Shown in pieces: positions 8,141 through 15,255 of a stretch of 34,304 nt of DNA. The notes under the pieces were generated by a model. It ran no database searches and was not told where the DNA came from. It saw only the letters and a program-made list of their open reading frames with translations. This DNA is from Planctomycetaceae bacterium (GTDB taxonomy: Bacteria > Planctomycetota > Planctomycetia > Pirellulales > PNKZ01). Where the stretch lies: NCBI GenBank assembly GCA_016793115.1, contig JAEUIN010000094.1, positions 1 to 34,304 on the forward strand, read 5' to 3'. The translations under genes and the position numbers were made by a program. Position 1 is the first letter of the stretch, and the number at the start of each line of letters is the position of its first letter.

Positions 8141-10477
8141 ATGACTATCTTGCGCCGCTCGCGTCGTACATGGGCTCTGCCCGCGTGCTTCTCCCTCGCA
8201 ATGTTCTTCAGTTCGGCGGCGACCACGTTCGGCGAAGAGGCAGGCGCCTCTATTTCCACGGTGAGTCAGCCGATGACGGCACCTTCGGCGCCACAGGTTC
8301 CGTCGCTACCGGAGACGGTCGTCGAAGCCGAACCACCCCGCAGGCAAGCCGCGCCGGCGAACCCACCGCTCTCACCGTCATCGCCGTTTGCCGGAACGTA
8401 TTACGACTCGCCTTTCGCGTCACTGCCGGTGAGCGGTTACGGCGCTACGACCGCCAACGGCGGAATGCTCGCGGATACGCCGCTATTGAGCATTCCCCAG
8501 TCGATCGGCGTCGTGACGGCGGACGCGATGAAGGACCAAGCGATTTTTTCGGTGACCGACGCTTTTCGCAACGTCAGCGGATTCGTCACGGACCACACGA
8601 CCGGTACGTTAGCGGCCAGCTCGGTGGAGTTCAACTATCTCGCACGCGGGTTGCCGTCGACCTATCGACGTTGGAACGGCTACCGCAGCGACCTCATTCA
8701 GCCGTCGATCGACGCCGCGAATATCGAGCGCATCGAGTTCCTAAAAGGACCGTCGTCGGTACTCTACGGGGCCTCGGAAGCCGGTGGGTTCTTGAACATC
8801 ATCACCAAGAAGCCGCTTCGGGAGAACTTCGCCGACGTCACGCTCTCGACCGGCAGTTGGGGGCTCGCCCGCTCGACGGCCGATATCAACCGTACGGTTG
8901 GCGAATTTTCGGCGCTGCGTATGAACATCGCGACGCAGAACGCCGACTCGTTCCGCGACTACGTCAACAATGACCGAGTTCAATTCACACCTGTCATGAC
9001 GGTCGAACTGACCGATCGACTCACGCTCACGCTCGAAGGCGAGTATTACCTTGCCAACACGAAGTACGATCTCGGCTATCCGGTAATCAACGGCAACTAC
9101 CGCGCTTTGCCTCGAAGTCGGTTCTTAATGGACCCGACCGACCGTGCCGACGGCGACTACTACAAATCCCTCGTGCAACTCAACCACGAAATCAGTGACA
9201 ACTGGTCGACGCAACTCGGTTTTCACTATGCAACCGCCGATCAACGTGCGAGCGCTTGGTCGCCGTTCGGCGAACTCGGCGGTTTTGTGCCGCAGTATCC
9301 CGTAGTTCAGAATCAACAGGGAAATCTTGCATCCCTCAACGGCTACGTTGTCGGCGAAGTCCAAACCGGAGTGATGACCCACCACTTGGCGGCCGGCTTT
9401 GAATTCAATTGGATTGATACGGCGGCCCAAACCGGCTTCGACTTTTTCGGCGACTTCGGATTTGGTCCTGGTGCTGGATATGTCTTAGATGCTTCGAACC
9501 CATTCTATGCAAGCCAGGCGGGAATTCCGTTTCCGGCGGTCGTGACCGAGCCCTACTCACTCACAGTGAATGCAGATGTTGCATCGTTCCAGGATCGCGT
9601 TGAACTGAATGAGTACTGGGAATTGGTCGGCGGCGTAAGCTATCAGAATTTCGATCGCTCTCAACGCAGCGTCTCATTCAGCAGCTTTGACGATAACGTC
9701 AACGGGTGGACCCCCAAGGGCGCAGTTATCTTCCACCCAGTTCCGGACATCGTCTCGACTTGGTACAGCTACACAGAATCTCTCAACTCGCAGCTATTCC
9801 CACTTGCGAACCCCGGTCCGGGCGGCGCCGGAGTTCCGTTGGCACCGTCTCAGGGGCAACAGCACGAAGTCGGAATGCGAATCGCCGCCAACGACGACTT
9901 GGTGCTTTCGGCAGCGATCTTCTCGCTGGACAAGCAGGGAGTACCGATTTTCCGGCCGTTATTTGCAGGCGGAAGCGTCGCCGTAGATGCGCGATCTCAG
10001 GGTGTCGAGTTCGACCTCTACGGCCGCATCACTGATCGCTTAAGTGCGATCGCCAATTACGCGTACACCGACGCGAGGGTCACAAACGACAACGGTTTCA
10101 ACCTTGGCCTGACCGGAAGCCAGTTCCCACTTGTCCCAAGAAATCAGGCCAACTTTTGGGGGCGTTACAACATCGTCGACACGTCCGAACTCGCTCGACG
10201 TCGAACTGCGAACCGCAACGTCGTCGGCTTTGGGCTGGGGACGCGCTGGGTAGACGATACGGCGACTCCTAGCATCGCCGGATTTCTTGGTCCGGCAGTT
10301 ACTCTGCCATCTTACATGACTGTAGATGCCGGGCTGTTCCTCGAGCGAAACCGGGCGTTCGCCAACTTGTATTTGGAAAATCTCGGCGACCGAACCTATT
10401 TCACCTCCGGCATGGGCGCGTTCGTCAATCCGGGCAATCCGTTCGGAGTTCGTATTACGATGGGGGTTACATTCTAA
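8141..10477 (+). CDS. TonB-dependent siderophore-type outer-membrane receptor
   Basis: Imports a metal chelate, most likely a ferric siderophore, across the outer membrane. ATG 8141 is chosen over an upstream in-frame start (8075) because it begins a signal peptide (MTILRRSRRTWALP... ending SSAATTFG). A TonB-box-like LPETVVEAE follows early in the mature protein. The plug domain shows the siderophore-receptor pattern: DTPLLSIPQSIGVVTADAM, DAFRNVSGF and FLKGPSSVLYGASEAGGFLN. The rest is alternating beta-strand sequence ending MGVTF with a terminal Phe, as expected for a 22-strand barrel. Length of 778 residues is normal. There is no N-terminal STN signalling domain, so no sigma/anti-sigma surface signalling is expected. 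TonB is encoded just upstream. Substrate cannot be read from sequence. Confidence 0.93.
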   Translation: MTILRRSRRTWALPACFSLAMFFSSAATTFGEEAGASISTVSQPMTAPSAPQVPSLPETVVEAEPPRRQAAPANPPLSPSSPFAGTYYDSPFASLPVSGYGATTANGGMLADTPLLSIPQSIGVVTADAMKDQAIFSVTDAFRNVSGFVTDHTTGTLAASSVEFNYLARGLPSTYRRWNGYRSDLIQPSIDAANIERIEFLKGPSSVLYGASEAGGFLNIITKKPLRENFADVTLSTGSWGLARSTADINRTVGEFSALRMNIATQNADSFRDYVNNDRVQFTPVMTVELTDRLTLTLEGEYYLANTKYDLGYPVINGNYRALPRSRFLMDPTDRADGDYYKSLVQLNHEISDNWSTQLGFHYATADQRASAWSPFGELGGFVPQYPVVQNQQGNLASLNGYVVGEVQTGVMTHHLAAGFEFNWIDTAAQTGFDFFGDFGFGPGAGYVLDASNPFYASQAGIPFPAVVTEPYSLTVNADVASFQDRVELNEYWELVGGVSYQNFDRSQRSVSFSSFDDNVNGWTPKGAVIFHPVPDIVSTWYSYTESLNSQLFPLANPGPGGAGVPLAPSQGQQHEVGMRIAANDDLVLSAAIFSLDKQGVPIFRPLFAGGSVAVDARSQGVEFDLYGRITDRLSAIANYAYTDARVTNDNGFNLGLTGSQFPLVPRNQANFWGRYNIVDTSELARRRTANRNVVGFGLGTRWVDDTATPSIAGFLGPAVTLPSYMTVDAGLFLERNRAFANLYLENLGDRTYFTSGMGAFVNPGNPFGVRITMGVTF

Positions 10478-10501
10478 GCCGTTGCGTGGACTGCGGTTTA
10501 G

Positions 10502-11350
10502 CTAATTGGCGCGGGCGGCCCGTACCTCCCGCGCCATTTCTGTTACCTGCTTGCCAAAGGGAGCGAACATGTCTTCCAATAACTTGAGCATCTCCTTCGG
10601 CGCCTTCTCAGGTGTTCCGCAGTCAAGCGGCGGACGTGGATCATATTCTGAGAATAGCTGTACGGTTTCAGCGTAATCTTTGCCGCGAATGTCCTTGAGT
10701 AACTGCAGCGCGAAATCGAGGCCCGAAGTAACGCCGGCACCGGTCACGCGATTTCGATCAACGACGACGCGGCGATTCACCGGCACCGCGCCGAATTCCT
10801 TGAGTGAGTCGCGCGTCATCCAGTGCGACGTCGCCTGATAACCCTCTAGCAATCCCGCCGCTCCCAGAATGAGCGAGCCTGTGCAGACGCTCGTCACCCA
10901 TTCGGCCTTCTCCCCCCGATCGGCGACGAACTCGCGCGTGTCCTTGTCGAGCGCCGCCTCCAAAGTCCCGGTGGTTCCGCCCGGCACAAACAGAATGCTA
11001 AGTTTTTCCGGGCAATCGGCGAACGTCGTCGTCGGCTGAATCTTGACCCCGGTGTCAGTGGCGACGGGATCCGGCGTCTTTGCCACGAGCAGAACCTTTG
11101 CCCCCGCCATCGAAATGAAGATGTGATGCGGTCCGAATAAATCCAGCGCCGTGAACTTCGGATACATCAGTATGCCGATCGTTTCGTTGCCTAACCAACC
11201 CCTAGGCATGGCGTGCATTGCCTCATGTTCGGGCGGCGGCGCGACGAGATCGGTCGGCGATTCAGGTTTAGGCTGATCCGCAAAGCCCAATGTCGTACCA
11301 CCGGCAACGAGCGACAGCCAAGTTTTTATGGCGTCTCGGCGATTCATCAT
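10502..11350 (-). CDS. Exported DJ-1/PfpI family protein, isonitrile-hydratase-like
   Basis: DJ-1/PfpI (class I glutamine-amidotransferase-like) fold. IGILMYPKFTALDLFGP (58-74) matches the N-terminal strand of isonitrile hydratase-type members, including Asp70. The nucleophile elbow SVCTGSLILGAAGLL has Cys156. The N-terminus MMNRRDAIKTWLSLVAGGTT has a twin-arginine-like RRDxxK plus a hydrophobic stretch, so export by Tat is plausible; most relatives are cytoplasmic. An extra ~60-residue C-terminal part lacks the AraC helix-turn-helix found in regulator relatives, so this is not a GATase1-AraC regulator. It is convergent with the receptor gene (24 bases between stops) and divergent from the hydrolase gene. 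Enzyme activity is inferred from family resemblance only. Confidence 0.82.
   Translation of the reverse strand: MMNRRDAIKTWLSLVAGGTTLGFADQPKPESPTDLVAPPPEHEAMHAMPRGWLGNETIGILMYPKFTALDLFGPHHIFISMAGAKVLLVAKTPDPVATDTGVKIQPTTTFADCPEKLSILFVPGGTTGTLEAALDKDTREFVADRGEKAEWVTSVCTGSLILGAAGLLEGYQATSHWMTRDSLKEFGAVPVNRRVVVDRNRVTGAGVTSGLDFALQLLKDIRGKDYAETVQLFSEYDPRPPLDCGTPEKAPKEMLKLLEDMFAPFGKQVTEMAREVRAARAN
10507..10536. terminator. Candidate bidirectional hairpin between convergent receptor and DJ-1 genes
   Basis: Perfect 9-bp arms TGGCGCGGG (10507-10515) and CCCGCGCCA (10528-10536) lie just past the receptor stop and within the last codons of the DJ-1 gene. On the plus strand the arm is followed by a short TTTCTG. 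GC-rich stem but a poor T-run, so termination is only plausible. Confidence 0.4.
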
Positions 11351-11550
11351 ACGGGGCCCTCGCCGTACGGAAGTCAGCTATCAAATATTCGGCAACGTAA
11401 CCGTTCCCAATCGGCCAGAATGCCAAGTCATCCGACGGTTGTCCTAAGATCAGAAACCTGTCTAAGATGCTCGGCGATCTTGCGTACGAAACGTAGTGCG
11501 GTCCGTCCGTAAAACATGTTCCTATTCGGAATGCCTTCTGGGCGAATCAC

Positions 11551-12453
11551 ATGATCGCATCTAGCAACGTGAGTGCAATGTGTCGAATTGCCGCAGCCCT
11601 GATATGGCTCACTTGCCCGGCCATGGCCGGCGAACGCGTCACAAACTGCAAGCTCACCATCATTTGCGACGCTTTCGGCAAGTCCGACGCGCTTCAAAAG
11701 GACTGGGGGTTTTCTGCTCTCGTGGAATGTGACGGACGACGACTTCTATTCGACTGTGGAAATGATGCGGATAAATTCGCGGCGAATTTCGAAAGCCTCA
11801 AGATCGACCTAACGGAACTGGACGTTGTCGTCGTTTCGCACCGCCACGGCGATCACACCGCAGGTCTCGCCCAGATACTTCAAGCGCGTCCCGATATTCC
11901 CGTTTACGCTCCTGCGGACGAACCGTTCAGCACGACAACCCCACCGAAATTCTATCGCCCTGGAGTCGCGTCGCTGCCCAAGCATATGCGCTACTTCGAC
12001 GGTGCCGAGCCGGATGCCGTCGGTCACGGCACGGCCTGGAAACGAAAACTGACTCTTATCAATGAAACCAAAGAGATACTGCCGGGCATTCATTTGATTG
12101 CCACAGTCTCGGAAACAAAAGGTTCGCTGGAAATGCCGGAACTTTCGCTGGTCGTGAATACGAACGAGGGCGCGATCGTAGTCACCGGCTGCGCGCATTG
12201 CGGCGTCGAGAACGTTGTTGAAGCGGCTGCCGCGGTCGAATCACGCACCCGTCTGCTCGTCGGAGGATTTCACCTCGTAACGACCGGCGAAGCCGAAATC
12301 GAACGTGTCGCAGCTTCGTTACGAGAGCATTGGAAGGTCACCGCCGTCGCGCCCGGTCATTGCACGAGCGAGCAAGGTTTTTTGACCCTGCAGCGGATCT
12401 TCGGCGATCGCTACATATATGCAGGAGTAGGCGAAGCGATTTCACTACCGTAG
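11551..12453 (+). CDS. Exported metallo-beta-lactamase-fold hydrolase (COG1237-like)
   Basis: Predicted metal-dependent hydrolase resembling the COG1237 group, sometimes annotated as dihydropterin phosphate synthases. The core motif SHRHGDH gives His97, His99, Asp101 and His102; further likely ligands are His216 (TGCAHCG), His241 (GGFHLV) and His270 (APGHC). The early CDAFGKSDALQKDWGFSALV and LLFDCGNDADKF segments are typical of this group. The N-terminus (to about residue 27, ALIWLTCPAMA) looks like a signal peptide, suggesting a periplasmic enzyme. ATG 11551 is used; ATG 11578 would also keep the signal peptide, and neither has a clear Shine-Dalgarno. The DUF4198 gene follows 77 bases later. 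Substrate unknown; the archaeal pterin annotation should not be transferred. Confidence 0.85.
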   Translation: MIASSNVSAMCRIAAALIWLTCPAMAGERVTNCKLTIICDAFGKSDALQKDWGFSALVECDGRRLLFDCGNDADKFAANFESLKIDLTELDVVVVSHRHGDHTAGLAQILQARPDIPVYAPADEPFSTTTPPKFYRPGVASLPKHMRYFDGAEPDAVGHGTAWKRKLTLINETKEILPGIHLIATVSETKGSLEMPELSLVVNTNEGAIVVTGCAHCGVENVVEAAAAVESRTRLLVGGFHLVTTGEAEIERVAASLREHWKVTAVAPGHCTSEQGFLTLQRIFGDRYIYAGVGEAISLP

Positions 12454-12484
12454 TTCGTCGTGTCAAATTGAATTGGCTTGGTAT

Positions 12485-12505
12485 AGAGCGAGTCACTACC
12501 GCTCT
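12485..12505. repeat. Small inverted repeat between hydrolase and DUF4198 genes
   Basis: AGAGCG (12485-12490) and CGCTCT (12500-12505) around a 9-base loop, followed by TCCTTAACTTT. Could act as a weak or leaky terminator before the DUF4198 gene, whose Shine-Dalgarno lies just beyond. Confidence 0.3.
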
Positions 12506-12530
12506 TCCTTAACTTTCATCGAGGTCGGAT

Positions 12531-13316
12531 ATGATTCGTTTCGGCTTTGCCGTCTTTGCAGTTCTTAACGTGACGGTTGCTTCCGCCCACGATACTTGGG
12601 TGCAGACGAACGGCAACATCGTTCGTACGCGCGACGCCGTGTATGTCGACTTGATGCTCGGCAATCACGGCAATGATCACCGCGACTTCAAGCAGGCCGG
12701 CAAAGTACAACTCGACCCCTGCACACTCGACGTGATCGATCCGTCAGGCAAGACGTACGACCTGAAGCCCGCGGCAATCGACACCGGCTACACACCAAGC
12801 GAAGGACACTGGTCCGCGAAGTTCGTGCCGACGGTACCGGGACTTTACACCGTGTCGCATAAAGTAGAATCGAAATACCTTACGACTCGCTCGATCAAGA
12901 GCGGCAAATGCTACTTCGTCGCCGATGAGAACCTAGATAAAGTTCCGGCGGCGACCGTCGGCTTCGACCGCCGGCTAGGCCATGCATTGGAGTTGACGCT
13001 CGAAAGCCATCCGGTCACGCCGATGGGGCCGGGGCAAGCGATCAAAGTGCGGGTGTTCTATAAAGATCACCCTGCGGTCGGATTCCGCGTATCGTTCATA
13101 CCGCGAGGCGTGACGCTTGCAGAAGGTTTCGATGAAAAATTCGAACGTACGACCGATGACGAGGGGCGTGCATCATTTACACCCCTGGAAGGAAATTACT
13201 ATCTCATCGCGGCACATCGCGAAGAACCGAAGGAGTCCGGCGACGGCTTCGACAAGACGAAGTATTGCGCAACGATTTGCATCCATGTGCCGGAAATGTG
13301 CGCCTGTTGCCATTAG
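12531..13316 (+). CDS. Exported DUF4198 (NikM-like) protein
   Basis: DUF4198 family, relatives of which are associated with nickel/cobalt transport and TonB-linked metal uptake. ATG 12531 has a clear GAGG six bases upstream. The signal peptide MIRFGFAVFAVLNVTVASA would be cut to leave mature HDTWVQT. A His at or near the mature N-terminus, as in AHDxW, is a hallmark of this family and a possible metal ligand. The middle has Ig-like beta segments (GHWSAKFVPTVPGLYTVSHK; ASFTPLEGNYYLIAAHRE). The protein ends MCACCH, a compact Cys/His cluster that may bind metal and would need reducing or metal-loaded conditions in the periplasm. Together with tonB and the receptor it suggests a metal-uptake block. 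The metal is not identifiable from sequence. Confidence 0.85.
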   Translation: MIRFGFAVFAVLNVTVASAHDTWVQTNGNIVRTRDAVYVDLMLGNHGNDHRDFKQAGKVQLDPCTLDVIDPSGKTYDLKPAAIDTGYTPSEGHWSAKFVPTVPGLYTVSHKVESKYLTTRSIKSGKCYFVADENLDKVPAATVGFDRRLGHALELTLESHPVTPMGPGQAIKVRVFYKDHPAVGFRVSFIPRGVTLAEGFDEKFERTTDDEGRASFTPLEGNYYLIAAHREEPKESGDGFDKTKYCATICIHVPEMCACCH

Positions 13317-13592
13317 CCGAGTGGTGCCTTAGCTGGCATGAGCCTTACCCGGCAATGAGAACGCAATTGAGGCCCAATCGGTGTCCATTGTCGGGTTCCC
13401 GTTTCAGTCTCTCGGAGGGCGGCAGCATGAGCAGAAACTTATTCTCCCGGCAATCGTTCCTCGGCGAGCACTCGATGCCCGCAATCGAGCAGGCCGTTAT
13501 CGGCTAGTCGGCCTCGGCTGCTATGGGTACATCGTTTAGTATACGTTGTCTTCCAGCACCATCGAGTGCACGGCCGAACTGCTTCAATGTGG

Positions 13593-13612
13593 CCGCTGCT
13601 CTTCAGCAGCGG
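13593..13612. repeat. Perfect hairpin CCGCTGCT-CTTC-AGCAGCGG
   Basis: Eight perfect base pairs with a four-base loop and no T-run on either strand. Inside the gene-poor stretch left of the tRNA fragment; role unknown, possibly a mobile-element end or a remnant terminator. Confidence 0.5.
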
Positions 13613-13786
13613 AAACCAATCCCGCAACGACGTATGAAGTCCTAGCCGACTTGCTCGACGTCAAGGGGCTCAATGCCCCCAGCAGAAAGCCGTCAGCAAC
13701 CACAATGGCGGCGCGGCGCCGACAAGGGGTAGTTCGACGATTTGCAGCGGCACACGACCCGATGCACAATGCATCAGGTCGGCCCG

Positions 13787-13810
13787 GTGTTACCAAAAGT
13801 GTTACCAAAA
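13787..13810. repeat. Tandem 12-mer GTGTTACCAAAA, two exact copies
   Basis: Copies at 13787-13798 and 13799-13810, about 100 bases left of the tRNA-Leu fragment. Short direct repeats beside an att core can be integrase arm-binding sites, but two copies could also be chance duplication. Confidence 0.55.
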
Positions 13811-13910
13811 CTTCCAATTGCGCGCTGCCGACGGCGTGTGGAAGAGTTTGCCGATCGCATAACTCTCCGCGATTCAACGAGTGTCCAAACTCTACTCAAA
13901 CGATCCCGGC

Positions 13911-13965
13911 GGATTCAAAATCCAGTGTCCGAAAGGGCGTGTGGGTTCGACTCCCACCTTCGGTA
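13911..13965 (+). pseudogene. 3' part of a tRNA-Leu(CAA) gene, probable attachment-site remnant
   Basis: From the anticodon arm to the discriminator base this matches a class II leucine tRNA. The anticodon loop is TTCAAAA (13914-13920) with anticodon CAA at 13916-13918. The long variable arm is TGTCC-GAAA-GGGCG (13926-13939), the T arm is GTGGG-TTCGACT-CCCAC (13941-13957) and the acceptor 3' strand is CTTCGGT plus A (13958-13965). No acceptor 5' strand (GCCGAAG-like) or D arm is found upstream, and the 5' anticodon stem matches the 3' side at only three of five pairs, so homology begins about 13911. CCA is not encoded. This break point, in the anticodon arm, is where many tyrosine integrases cross over. 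It is not a functional tRNA by itself. Confidence 0.75.
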
Positions 13966-13976
13966 CTGTAAACAAG

Positions 13977-14012
13977 AAAAGCACTTACGGAATTATCCGT
14001 GAGTGCTTTTTT
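13977..14012. terminator. Strong intrinsic terminator after the tRNA-Leu fragment, usable from both strands
   Basis: Stem GCACTTACGGA (13981-13991) and TCCGTGAGTGC (13996-14006) with loop ATTA and a single G-T wobble. It is flanked by AAAA on the left and TTTTTT (14007-14012) on the right. Twelve bases after the tRNA 3' end, it probably was the tRNA gene's own terminator. Read from the minus strand it lies 58 bases past the alpha/beta hydrolase stop and also ends in TTTT. Confidence 0.85.
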
Positions 14013-14069
14013 CTTGCGCTTCGGGGGCGCGGTTACGATTGAAGTGCCGCGATAGAGAACGCTCGTGCT

Positions 14070-15032
14070 TCACAGTTTGGGGAGAGTCTTCAGCCACTCA
14101 ACGAGTAATTGCGGCCACTTCGCGCCAGGGAAACCGTTCTTCACACGCTGGGGAATGAGATTGCCGACACCGTGTCCCCCCTCTTCGAACAAATCGAGTC
14201 GCGCGGGCACCCCGAGCTTTTTCAAATCTGCGACGATGTTCGTCGCAATTTCCACGGGTTTGTCAGTCGTCGCGTGGACGAGATAGACCGGCGGCGAATT
14301 TGCCTTGAAAACAAATGGGTTCCCCGGCTTCCGCCAATGCCAAGTGCCGAGGCCGACGGCGAAGTCGGGGCGACTGCTGAGACGCTCGATGGGATCAATG
14401 GCGGCCGGATCGCCGAGGTCGAAATTCGCGGCAAGATTCATCGCGAGATTTGCGCCCGCCGAGTAACCCGCTATGCCGACCTTGGCGGGATCGATGCCCC
14501 ATTCGGCGGCACGATGGCGCACGAGGCGCATGGCTCGTTTCGCATCAAGCAGCGTGAGCGCCTGGATGCCGGAGTTGGGTAACAGGTGCGGCGGTCGCGT
14601 GCGATATTTGAGGCCGATGACGGCAATGCCCATCGGATTAAAAACGTCCGCGGCATAAACGACGTGCGTCTTCCAAGCATGCCCGCCATAACCGCCGCCT
14701 GCGCATACGACGACGGCTATGCCGTTACGCTTGTCCGTCGGCGGCAGGTAAGGCGTGAGTGTGGGGACCGACACGCTCTTGATGGTTTGATTCTCGGCGA
14801 TAACCTCGGGGGCGGCGTTTTCAAGAAACTGCGGCGGTTTGTCCGGCCAAAGCGGCGTCGGAACCGGTGTGCCGGAGCCAAGTTGCCGGATCAACTCACG
14901 CTCGGCAGGAGAAAGGTCCGCCGCGTCGGTGCTACGGTGGAATTCATTGCGTGGTTGCTGCGCGAGCAAGTCGACAGCGTGCAAAACGGACAACAACACG
15001 AGCGGAATGGTGATGACGAACGAGTGCTTCAT
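14070..15032 (-). CDS. Exported alpha/beta hydrolase (esterase/acetylxylan-esterase-like)
   Basis: Serine hydrolase of the alpha/beta fold, of the BD-FAE/acetylesterase kind. Start 15032 (MKHSFVITIPLVLLSVLHAV) is preferred over the ATG at 15047 because GGAAG lies eight bases before it and it begins a signal peptide. From this start the nucleophile is Ser191 in GYSAG, and the likely Asp257 (ATTDKPVE) and His287 (EEGGHGVG) complete the triad. The oxyanion region is VVCAGGGYGGHAW, replacing the common HGGG. Length of 320 residues is normal. Planctomycetes encode many such secreted esterases for sugar-polymer deacetylation; the substrate here is not known. Its stop faces the terminator at 13977-14012. 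Confidence 0.88.
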   Translation of the reverse strand: MKHSFVITIPLVLLSVLHAVDLLAQQPRNEFHRSTDAADLSPAERELIRQLGSGTPVPTPLWPDKPPQFLENAAPEVIAENQTIKSVSVPTLTPYLPPTDKRNGIAVVVCAGGGYGGHAWKTHVVYAADVFNPMGIAVIGLKYRTRPPHLLPNSGIQALTLLDAKRAMRLVRHRAAEWGIDPAKVGIAGYSAGANLAMNLAANFDLGDPAAIDPIERLSSRPDFAVGLGTWHWRKPGNPFVFKANSPPVYLVHATTDKPVEIATNIVADLKKLGVPARLDLFEEGGHGVGNLIPQRVKNGFPGAKWPQLLVEWLKTLPKL

Positions 15033-15195
15033 TGATTCGACTTCCATAGATTGGCTTGCACCGGCGGGGTGCGTTCCGAACGCACTTCGTAGGATTTCCG
15101 GTCGGAGATGACTTGAATGCGGTCATGCCGAGACGTCGCTTAAACCTAGGAGTTGATCGGCGAATACATTTCAGCGGTTTGGTGTACATGAGAAC

Positions 15196-15222
15196 GAACG
15201 GAACTGCTCGGGGGTTCCGTTC
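15196..15222 (-). terminator. Candidate hairpin after the CxxCH toroid gene
   Basis: Perfect 9-bp arms GAACGGAAC (15196-15204) and GTTCCGTTC (15214-15222) with a 9-base loop, 33 bases past the stop of the minus-strand toroid gene. The T-run is missing (GTTCTCATG follows on the minus strand), so a structural or weak terminator role is possible. Confidence 0.4.
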
Positions 15223-15255
15223 ACCCCAGAGTCGCGGCGAAACGATTTGCGTGAT

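Larger units (their letters stand above)
13317..14069. other. 753-bp gene-poor region with integration-scar features
   Basis: No supported protein gene. It holds a perfect 20-base hairpin (13593-13612), the short palindrome GATGC-ACAAT-GCATC (13761-13775), a tandem 12-mer (13787-13810), the 3' part of a tRNA-Leu gene (13911-13965) and a terminator (13977-14012). Short open frames such as 13546-13971 run through the tRNA sequence and show no family signature. Confidence 0.65.

Noticed and set aside
11428..11697. 89-codon minus-strand frame overlapping the start of the MBL hydrolase gene
   Set aside because: Half of it is antisense to a well-supported gene. The remaining RPEGIPNRNMFYGRTA-like stretch looks protein-like, but I cannot match it to a family.
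13911..13965. Complete tRNA-Leu, possibly interrupted by an intron
   Set aside because: No D arm or acceptor 5' strand (GCCGAAG or ACCGAAG) was found in the upstream intergenic region, and the anticodon loop itself is uninterrupted.
13546..14002. Short plus-strand protein frames (141 and 86 codons) in the gene-poor region
   Set aside because: Both run through the tRNA-Leu fragment and show no family signature, including no integrase catalytic motif.
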